From assembly GCA_009783805.1 (NCBI GenBank), contig WRCU01000106.1, forward strand, positions 1-5,926: a DNA stretch of 5,926 nucleotides. The letters run 5' to 3'. Positions 1-5,725 of this stretch are shown here, piece by piece (position 1 is the first letter of the stretch; each line of letters opens with the position of its first letter). Origin of the DNA: Oscillospiraceae bacterium (lineage in GTDB: Bacteria > Bacillota > Clostridia > WRCU01). The notes under the pieces are model-generated. The model saw only the letters and a program-made list of their open reading frames with translations. It made no database searches and was not told where the DNA came from. The position numbers and the translations under genes are program-made.

Positions 1-1181
1 ACCTCCTGGAGCGCCTTGCCGTAGGCTAGCACCACCGCGTTCCCGTATTCCCAGGCGCTTACCCAGGGCGCGTACAGGTTGCCCGCCTGCAGGGCCTCCT
101 TGCAGTCGTCATAGATGGGGCCCAGGTCCGCGCTGACCCCGATGAGGAACGAGCTTCCCTCGATGTCCGCTATGAGAGCGTGCTGCGCCTCGGGCGTGGC
201 GGTCACGTCCAGCACCTGCAAGGCCCGTTCCAGATGCCTCGACTTGGCGTTGACGGCCAGCGCCGACCCCGGCCCGCCCACGAGCCAACCCGGCCCGTCT
301 TTTAACCCGGGTATGGGGAACATGCCTAAGGAGCCTTCCATGTCCGGGTTCAACCTAAGTATGTCGTTCACCGCCCATGGCCCGCTCTCCCACATGGCGG
401 CCTTCCCGGAGGCGAACTCGGCGAGCGCCTGGTCATAGCCCACCTCCAGCATGTCGGGCGTCAGGCACCCTTCCTCTATGACGCTGGCCCACGCCGTCAC
501 CGCGTCCAGCCACGCGTCGGCCAATGAAGCCTTCCCGTCGTTGAAGTCCGCGTCGAATCCCCTATTCTCGGGCCTGGAGTAGAATTCGTTGTTGACCAGC
601 CCTATGCTCTGCTTCATCATGGGCTCCCATGAGGCGGCCCCCATGGCCTGGGGCTTGACGCCCCTGCCCGCGAGGTCCTTGTGCGCCGCTATGAAGTCCG
701 ACAGGTTCCTCGGCACCTTAACGCCGTTCTCCGCGAAGATCGCCTTATTGTAGAAGATCCCCTCATACCAGGACTGGAGCGGAGTGGCGTAGACCTTCCC
801 GCCGGAGACGTATGCGGCGATCCCGGACTGCGCGTACCTCTTGACGAAGGGTTGGTCCGTCAGGTCGTATAGGTAGCCGGCGTTCGCGAGCTCCCTCGTC
901 TCCCCCCCCAGCTCCATGATGTCCGGCCCCCTGCCGTCCTTGAGCCGCTCGGTGAGGACCTTGGTGTACTCGTCGACGGGGACGAACTCAAACTCTATCT
1001 CCAAGTCCGGCAGCTGGGCCTCCAGGTACCGTAGGTACGTGGCCCTGGAGGACTCGGAGTTGTACCCCATGAAGCTCAGGCGGACCTTCCCGGGGTCGCC
1101 CCCGCAGCCGGCCAAGGCCGGGCCCATGGACATGCATACGGCCGCCGCCGTGATCAAGGAGAGCGCCTTGCCCTTGCGCAT
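1..1181 (-). CDS. ABC transporter extracellular solute-binding lipoprotein, sugar type (family 1), 3' end cut by window edge
   Basis: This is the N-terminal 393 codons of a substrate-capturing lipoprotein for an ABC importer, probably for a carbohydrate. Residues 1-25 form a lipoprotein signal: basic start (MRKGK), hydrophobic stretch, then the lipobox LAGC with Cys26 as the expected lipidation site, so the mature protein should be membrane-anchored outside the cytoplasm. The body reads as the bacterial extracellular solute-binding family 1 fold: a 'GPDIMELGG' segment near residues 85-93, 'SWYEGIFYNKAIFAENGV' at 137-154, and the typical 'FASGKAAMWESGPW' at 256-269. The ATG is preceded by GGGGGTGA with a 4-nt spacer, a strong Shine-Dalgarno match that fixes the start. 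Family members are usually about 420-460 residues, so only a short C-terminal part should be missing; permease genes would be expected past the left edge. A G8 run lies at codons 91-94, but the frame is intact. The family call is firm; the ligand is unknown. Confidence 0.9.
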   Translation of the reverse strand, partial: MRKGKALSLITAAAVCMSMGPALAGCGGDPGKVRLSFMGYNSESSRATYLRYLEAQLPDLEIEFEFVPVDEYTKVLTERLKDGRGPDIMELGGETRELANAGYLYDLTDQPFVKRYAQSGIAAYVSGGKVYATPLQSWYEGIFYNKAIFAENGVKVPRNLSDFIAAHKDLAGRGVKPQAMGAASWEPMMKQSIGLVNNEFYSRPENRGFDADFNDGKASLADAWLDAVTAWASVIEEGCLTPDMLEVGYDQALAEFASGKAAMWESGPWAVNDILRLNPDMEGSLGMFPIPGLKDGPGWLVGGPGSALAVNAKSRHLERALQVLDVTATPEAQHALIADIEGSSFLIGVSADLGPIYDDCKEALQAGNLYAPWVSAWEYGNAVVLAYGKALQE

Positions 1182-1185
1182 GCCG

Positions 1186-1193
1186 TCACCCCC
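1186..1193 (-). promoter_or_regulatory. Ribosome binding site of the solute-binding lipoprotein gene
   Basis: On the minus strand the sequence GGGGGTGA ends 4 nt before the ATG at 1181-1179. It matches seven of eight positions of GGAGGTGA and decides the start codon. Confidence 0.75.
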
Positions 1194-1212
1194 ATACTCG
1201 GTCTAAACGCTG

Positions 1213-1218
1213 ATTATA
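1213..1218 (-). promoter_or_regulatory. -10 box (TATAAT) of the solute-binding lipoprotein gene
   Basis: Read on the minus strand, this is a perfect TATAAT. Transcription would start near 1206 and leave a leader of about 25 nt before the ATG at 1181. At the expected -35 position (1236-1241 for a 17-bp spacer) the minus strand reads GGGTAG, which does not resemble TTGACA, and 16- or 18-bp spacers are no better. A perfect -10 with no -35 suggests, as inference, a promoter that needs an activator. Confidence 0.55.
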
Positions 1219-1225
1219 CATTAAA

Positions 1226-1254
1226 TTGCCTTACCCTACCCGCCTTAGTATCAT
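1226..1254 (+). promoter_or_regulatory. Sigma70-type promoter of the hybrid histidine kinase gene
   Basis: TTGCCT at 1226-1231 (four of six to TTGACA) and TATCAT at 1249-1254 (five of six to TATAAT) are separated by exactly 17 bp. Transcription would start near 1261, giving a leader of about 56 nt. The element overlaps the space in which the divergent lipoprotein promoter would have its -35 contacts, so the two promoters cannot easily be occupied independently. Confidence 0.5.
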
Positions 1255-1259
1255 AGTAT
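1246..1259. repeat. Tandem direct repeat TAGTAT-CA-TAGTAT, candidate regulator binding site
   Basis: Two identical TAGTAT hexamers at 1246-1251 and 1254-1259 have an 8-bp period. They cover the kinase gene's -10 box and lie at about -40 to -53 relative to the predicted lipoprotein transcript start, the usual place for an activator contacting RNA polymerase. The site is short, so chance is possible; the role is inferred from position only. Confidence 0.35.
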
Positions 1260-1294
1260 GGGACGGCCCGCGACGCGGCGGTCTAGGCGGCATC

Positions 1295-1305
1295 AAAGGG
1301 AAGGA
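1295..1305 (+). promoter_or_regulatory. Ribosome binding site of the hybrid histidine kinase gene
   Basis: The purine run AAAGGGAAGGA ends 11 nt before the ATG at 1317, a slightly long but workable spacing. An in-frame TAG at 1284-1286 closes the frame upstream, and no ATG, GTG or TTG lies between it and 1317, so 1317 is the first possible standard start. Confidence 0.55.
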
Positions 1306-1316
1306 CGTTAATCCGG

Positions 1317-4118
1317 ATGCATGATGGGGGCTACCAGAAGGTCGGGCTCAGGGGCGTCAGGATATCCGTGCGGGTCCTGCTGGCCAACGTCGCCATATTA
1401 ACCGCCATCCTCTCCGTCACGATCGTGGCCGCAATGGCCATGGCCGCGGGCATATCCGGGAAGTCCTCGGAGAGGCTCGCCTACTTCTACTCGCTCGAGT
1501 CCGTCGAGAGGTTCAACTCATACATGGTCAGGGACCTGGCCTTGGTCCAGAGGGTCGCCAACTCCGAGCCGATCTCCGAGTGGTTCGCCGACGAGGGCGA
1601 CCCGGACAAGGCGGCGGCCGCGCATAGGGAGATGGCGGATTGCCTGGGCCTATTGTCCAGGGGCGAACTGTACCTGGGGGTATGCGCCTCGCTGAGCGAG
1701 TACCGCGTAGGGCCCGAGACCCCCGCCGAGGGCCTCGCCCCGAGGTCCAGCCTGTACCGCTACGACCCGGACAACCTTTGGTACTACGAGTTCCTCGACT
1801 CAGGCAACGCGCATGAGTACAAGCTGGGGATCGACAAGGTAAGCCTGGAATGGGGGATCTACATAAACCACAAGGTCTTCCGCGGCGACGAGGTCGTCGG
1901 CGTGATCCGCGTCAGCCTGCCCATCGAAGGCCTGATGGGCGAGGTATTCGAGAGGTATGACGACGAGGCGGTGAAAGGCTACGTGATCGACGGCGGCGGC
2001 GCCGTCCAGCTGGACAGCTCGCTGCGGGACGACTACAAGGTGGCGGTGAGGCGGACGGTCGGCGACAGGCACGCCGACCCGGCCGTGGACGGGTTCCTGG
2101 CGGATTACCTTAGCGGGTTGGACGGGTACTTCGGGCGCGGCCTGCAGCCCATCATCATGGGCCTGTCGGGTGGCGGGTTCGACTACGTCTCCATCGGACC
2201 GATAGAGGGCTCCGACTGGTCGGTGGTCACCTTCTTCAACAACCGTTCGCTGTTCGGCATATCGGACCTGCTGCCCCTCATATTCGCCATCGTCGTGGCG
2301 CTCGTCATCTGCGCGGCCGCGAACGCGCTCATATCGAGGCGCCTCGTGTTCAGGCCCTTGGGCGATCTGACGGCCAGCGTCTCCGAGGCCGGCGGCGAGG
2401 GCGCCGCGATCCGCGGCGACGAGCGGAGCGACGAGATAGGCGTACTGGCGACGACCATAAAGAGCATGTGGAGCCGGCTCTACAGCGGCAACCAGGAGAT
2501 CAAGAGCATAGCCGAGAGGCTGGAAGACGCGCTGGAGGAGGCGCGCGGGGCGAACCTGGCCAAGAGCAACTTCCTGGCGAACATGAGCCATGAGATCAGG
2601 ACCCCCATGAACGCCATCATAGGCATGACCGCCATAGGCTCGGCGGCGGCCGACCCCGGCCAGAAGGACCATAGCTTCAGGAGGATAGGCGACGCCTCCC
2701 ACCACCTCCTCGGCATCATCAACGACATACTGGACGTCTCGAAGATAGAGTCCGGCAAGTTCGAACTCTCGCGCGCCGAATTCGAGTTCGAGGCCATGCT
2801 GAGGCGGGTCGTGAACGTCGTGAGCTACAAGGTGGAGGAGAAGGGCCAGCGCCTGACCGTCTACGTGGACAGGGACATACCCGGCAGGCTGGTGGGCGAC
2901 GACCAGAGGCTGGCCCAGGTGATGACGAACCTGCTGGGGAACTCGCAGAAGTTCACCCCCGAAGGCGGGTCGATATATGTCAACACCTACCATATGGGCA
3001 TCGGCGGCGGCCATTGCGACGTCAAGGTGACGATCACCGACACGGGCATCGGGATTACCAAGGAGCAGCAGGAACGCTTGTTCCAACCGTTCCAGCAGGC
3101 GGACAGCGAGACGTCGCGGAAGTTCGGGGGCACGGGGCTGGGGCTGGCCATATGCCGGAACATCGTGAGGATGATGGGCGGCGACATATGGGTGGACTCG
3201 CAGGTAGGCAAGGGATCCGCATTCTCATTCACCGTCAGGCTGGGGGTGGCCGAGGGCGAGGCTGAGGGCCCGGCGGCCGATACCATCGATTGGGGCGGCC
3301 TCAGGTTCCTCCTCATAGGCGGCGACGAAAGGACCTCGTCCGACTTCAGGGGGATAGTGGGCAGGTTCGGCGCCCCATGCGACTTGGCGGTCGACGCCGC
3401 CTCGGCCTTGGCCATGGTGGGCGGCGTCAACCCATACGGCTTCGTCTTCATGGACTGGCAATCGCTCGGCACGGAGGGGGCCGCCGCGGTTAAGGGGATA
3501 GCCGCCAGGACGCCGGAGGGGAGCGAGACGTTGATGGCCATCATATCATCCACGGACAACAGCGCGATCGCCTCCGAGGCGAAGTCCGTGGGCATTGGCA
3601 CGTTCCTGATGAAGCCCCTCTTCCCTTCCGCCATAAGGGAGATGGTCGGCAGGCACCTGCGGGCGGAGGGCTACGTCGACGAAGGGCTGGGCGAGGCCGC
3701 CGCCGAGGCCGTCAACCTGGAGGGCTATAGGATACTCCTCGCCGAGGACAACGAGATAAACCGCGAGATAGTGCTGTCCCTGCTGGAACCCACGGGGATC
3801 GGGATAGACTGCGCCGAGGACGGGGCGGTGGCCGTCAGGATGCTGGCCGAGTCCCCGGGGCTCTATGACCTCATCTTCATGGACATGCAGATGCCCGAGA
3901 TGGACGGCCTGATGGCCACCAAGGCCATCAGGTCGCTGGGGACCGAGGAGGCGCGCAAGGTGCCCATCATCGCCATGACGGCGAACGTCTTCCGTGAGGA
4001 CATAGAGCGGTGCGTCGCCGCGGGGATGGACGGCCACATAGGCAAGCCGCTCGACTTCGACGAGGTGATCGCCAGGCTCCGCGAACACCTCCCCGCCGAG
4101 CCCAGTCAGAGGCGTTGA
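1317..4118 (+). CDS. Membrane hybrid sensor histidine kinase with Cache-like sensor, HAMP, HisKA, HATPase and two receiver domains
   Basis: This 933-residue sensor should autophosphorylate in response to an extracytoplasmic ligand and pass phosphate to its receivers. Visible order: TM1 about 20-45; outside region 46-314, with 'LWYYEFLDSG' (154-163) and a 'GIYINHKVF...GVIRVSL' strand pair (180-201) typical of dCache ligand-binding domains; TM2 about 316-339; HAMP about 340-390 with 'DEIG' at 372-375; short coiled coil 395-415; HisKA with phospho-acceptor His425 in 'SHEIRTP'; HATPase_c with N-box 'NLLGN' (538-542), 'DTGIGI' (575-580), F-box 'LFQPFQQAD' and 'GGTGLGL' (604-610). REC1 (about 661-782) has Asp713 and Lys766 but GG where the acidic pair normally follows strand 1. 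REC2 (about 804-925) is canonical: Glu810/Asp811, Asp856, Thr888, Lys910. No Hpt or DNA-binding domain is present, so output must go through an unseen partner. It is divergent from the lipoprotein gene, which suggests shared regulation. The domain calls are firm; the ligand is unknown. Confidence 0.95.
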   Translation: MHDGGYQKVGLRGVRISVRVLLANVAILTAILSVTIVAAMAMAAGISGKSSERLAYFYSLESVERFNSYMVRDLALVQRVANSEPISEWFADEGDPDKAAAAHREMADCLGLLSRGELYLGVCASLSEYRVGPETPAEGLAPRSSLYRYDPDNLWYYEFLDSGNAHEYKLGIDKVSLEWGIYINHKVFRGDEVVGVIRVSLPIEGLMGEVFERYDDEAVKGYVIDGGGAVQLDSSLRDDYKVAVRRTVGDRHADPAVDGFLADYLSGLDGYFGRGLQPIIMGLSGGGFDYVSIGPIEGSDWSVVTFFNNRSLFGISDLLPLIFAIVVALVICAAANALISRRLVFRPLGDLTASVSEAGGEGAAIRGDERSDEIGVLATTIKSMWSRLYSGNQEIKSIAERLEDALEEARGANLAKSNFLANMSHEIRTPMNAIIGMTAIGSAAADPGQKDHSFRRIGDASHHLLGIINDILDVSKIESGKFELSRAEFEFEAMLRRVVNVVSYKVEEKGQRLTVYVDRDIPGRLVGDDQRLAQVMTNLLGNSQKFTPEGGSIYVNTYHMGIGGGHCDVKVTITDTGIGITKEQQERLFQPFQQADSETSRKFGGTGLGLAICRNIVRMMGGDIWVDSQVGKGSAFSFTVRLGVAEGEAEGPAADTIDWGGLRFLLIGGDERTSSDFRGIVGRFGAPCDLAVDAASALAMVGGVNPYGFVFMDWQSLGTEGAAAVKGIAARTPEGSETLMAIISSTDNSAIASEAKSVGIGTFLMKPLFPSAIREMVGRHLRAEGYVDEGLGEAAAEAVNLEGYRILLAEDNEINREIVLSLLEPTGIGIDCAEDGAVAVRMLAESPGLYDLIFMDMQMPEMDGLMATKAIRSLGTEEARKVPIIAMTANVFREDIERCVAAGMDGHIGKPLDFDEVIARLREHLPAEPSQRR

Positions 4119-4125
4119 CATAAAG

Positions 4126-5574
4126 TCATAAACTTATAGCCTCATCGTCCCCATATCCTTCCCCGCATGCCCTCAGCCTCCCCTTCATATACGCGAGCGC
4201 GGCGGAATGCGTGATATCGGAGGCTAGGTTGCCCATCTCATATGGGTCCGCGGCTAAATCATACAGCTCATCCCCATAATCTTCGGATACTATCAGCTTA
4301 TGGTTCCCGGCATACAGCGCCCTTTGCACGCAGCTCACGTCGAAATGCCCGTAATGCTCTGCCATCAGGCAGTCCCTGCCCTCCCATCCCTTATCACCCC
4401 CATACAGGATGGGCAGCAGCGACCTGCCGTCTATGTGACCGGGCACGCCGACCCCCGCGAAGTCCAGGACGGTGGGCGTCAGGTCCATGTTGCTGACCAG
4501 CGCGTCCGAAACGAGCCCTCCCTTCACGCCGGGAGCGCATATGACCATCGGGATGCGCATGACCTCCTCCATGAGGTCGCCTGCCTTGTCTACGAACCCG
4601 CCGTGGCTCCCCAGGGCGTCGCCGTGGTCCGCCGTGAGGATCACGACCGTGTCCCCCATGCCGTCGAGCCCGTCCAGGAATCGCCCTATCGCGTCGTCGA
4701 TGAACGAGTAGTGCTCGAAGGCCCTCTGCATGATCGGAGCGAAGCCCTCCCAGCCGCGGTTGCCCCTCGCCCCGTTCGCGCCTGACACGCGGCGCGCGAA
4801 GGCGGCCACGAAGCCCGGCTTCCCGGCCGCCTCCACCCCAAAGCTAGGGTACTCCTTTACCTCCATGGACCCGTATGGCGCCGCGTAAGGCTCCGGCACG
4901 GTGAAGGCGTGGTGCGGGCCCCAGAAGTCCACCTTGAGGAAAGACGGCCCGTCGCCCGCCTTGCGCCCCCTCAGCCACTCGCCGGCCATGTGCAGGAGGA
5001 ACCGCGACTCATGCGCCCGCTCGTCGCCGAGCATGACCCCCGCGGAGTACGTGTTGAAGTTGCCGGATTCGGTCAGGTCATACTCGCCGTCGGGGTGGCC
5101 CATGATCCCCCATTCCTGCCGGTAAATGGGGTGGGGCAACCCCAACTCCGACAGATAGCCCTTATACCTCTCCGTCCAGTACGGCATGCTGTAATTCTCG
5201 TCCCCGCACATGCCCTCGAACTCGCCTTCCAGGCCGAACCCCGAATGGTTCTTGCCGAAGTAGCCGGTCCTATAGCCCGCCTCCCTCATATAGCCCCCAA
5301 TCGTCGGGTACTCGGGGTCCCTGCTTATATAACCCTCATTCCTCGTCTTCCTGTGCTTATGGGGATACACCCCCGTCAGCATGGAGGCCCTGCACGGCAG
5401 GCATAGCGGATGGACCGACCTGGCGCTCGCGAACTCGGCGCCCAGCCCCGCGAGCCTCGCATGAGTGCCCAGGCGGAACGCGCCCGCCAATCCGGACCGG
5501 TACTGCGCGTACGTGACGTGGTCCATCGTCAGCCACAGGATGTCGGGCCTTTCCGGCCTGGCCTGGGTACCCAT
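4126..5574 (-). CDS. Sulfatase (arylsulfatase/alkaline phosphatase superfamily, Cys type), probably cytoplasmic
   Basis: This 482-residue protein should hydrolyse sulfate esters or sulfamates using formylglycine made from Cys58. The signature is PLCLPCRASMLTG (57-69 region): Cys58-Leu-Pro-Cys61-Arg62 fits CxPxR, with a second Cys at +3. Other conserved residues are Asp18 in 'LTMDH', Lys108 and His110 in 'YFGKNH', Pro220-His221 in 'DFWGPHHAF', Asp316-His317 in 'LTADHGD', Lys330 in 'GGFVDKAGD', and the C-terminal 'ELYDLAADPYEMGNL' (436-450). Strand 1 begins at residue 11, so there is no signal peptide; a substrate imported into the cell is likely (inference). The frame stays open upstream to 5895, but the start at 5574 is chosen because it has a strong G-rich ribosome binding site 6 nt away, begins right at the fold, and avoids overlap with the divergent gene. 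It needs a maturation enzyme (anSME or FGE) not seen here. The superfamily is sure; the substrate is not determined. Confidence 0.93.
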   Translation of the reverse strand: MGTQARPERPDILWLTMDHVTYAQYRSGLAGAFRLGTHARLAGLGAEFASARSVHPLCLPCRASMLTGVYPHKHRKTRNEGYISRDPEYPTIGGYMREAGYRTGYFGKNHSGFGLEGEFEGMCGDENYSMPYWTERYKGYLSELGLPHPIYRQEWGIMGHPDGEYDLTESGNFNTYSAGVMLGDERAHESRFLLHMAGEWLRGRKAGDGPSFLKVDFWGPHHAFTVPEPYAAPYGSMEVKEYPSFGVEAAGKPGFVAAFARRVSGANGARGNRGWEGFAPIMQRAFEHYSFIDDAIGRFLDGLDGMGDTVVILTADHGDALGSHGGFVDKAGDLMEEVMRIPMVICAPGVKGGLVSDALVSNMDLTPTVLDFAGVGVPGHIDGRSLLPILYGGDKGWEGRDCLMAEHYGHFDVSCVQRALYAGNHKLIVSEDYGDELYDLAADPYEMGNLASDITHSAALAYMKGRLRACGEGYGDDEAISL

Positions 5575-5580
5575 GGATCG

Positions 5581-5591
5581 TCCCCCCCTTT
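5581..5591 (-). promoter_or_regulatory. Ribosome binding site of the sulfatase gene, containing a G7 tract
   Basis: The minus strand reads AAAGGGGGGGA, followed by 6 nt and then the ATG at 5574-5572. It fixes the start over the longer upstream reading frame. The seven-G homopolymer could vary in length by slippage and would then change Shine-Dalgarno spacing; that is inference. Confidence 0.7.
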
Positions 5592-5674
5592 CATGCCGCC
5601 CCCGCGGGCGATGCTCCATTCTTACGCATTCCGCAACGGCTTTGAAACAAACATGTGGTAATGTATGCGTCTTG

Positions 5675-5695
5675 ACCGGGCCATCCAGGCCCAGT
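5675..5695. repeat. Inverted repeat ACCGGGCC-ATCCA-GGCCCAGT, operator-like
   Basis: Two 8-bp arms (5675-5682 and 5688-5695) match at seven of eight positions around a 5-bp centre; the inner GGGCC/GGCCC arms are perfect. It sits between a possible -35 (TTGACC, 5672-5677) and the start of the acetyltransferase-like gene, where a repressor could act. GC-rich sequence makes such symmetry easier by chance. Confidence 0.3.
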
Positions 5696-5725
5696 CCATA
5701 CTCGAGGCGAAAGCGTGGTAGGGCA

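Larger units (their letters stand above)
5575..5725. other. Divergent intergenic region between the sulfatase and the acetyltransferase-like gene
   Basis: This 151-bp region must carry promoters for both flanking genes, but neither is clear. For the plus strand the best candidates are TTGAAA (5642-5647) with a weak TATGCG 16 bp on, or TTGACC (5672-5677) with CATACT 19 bp on. For the minus strand only weak matches around TAAGAA/AAGAAT (complement of about 5621-5627) are visible. CCCGCGGG at 5601-5608 and a longer inverted repeat at 5675-5695 are the only symmetric elements noted. Confidence 0.4.

Noticed and set aside
115..438. Plus-strand open frames over the lipoprotein gene (also 681-872 and 916-1206)
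   Set aside because: These are antisense to a coherent solute-binding protein with signal peptide and family motifs; their composition is that of shadow frames.
1192..1200. 9-mer CCATACTCG shared by both intergenic regions (also at 5696-5704)
   Set aside because: A single 9-base match in two short regions can arise by chance, and its position differs relative to the genes (next to the ribosome binding site in one, 22 bp before the start on the other strand in the other).
1800..3086. A 428-codon open frame on the minus strand inside the kinase gene
   Set aside because: It lies wholly antisense to well-conserved sensor, HisKA and HATPase sequence. Its product is rich in His, Val, Pro and Arg without any recognisable domain, as expected for a shadow frame in GC-rich DNA.
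4300..4785. Plus-strand open frames antisense to the sulfatase (also 4909-5406 and 5410-5661)
   Set aside because: They mirror conserved sulfatase sequence, show no domain of their own and lack convincing ribosome binding sites.
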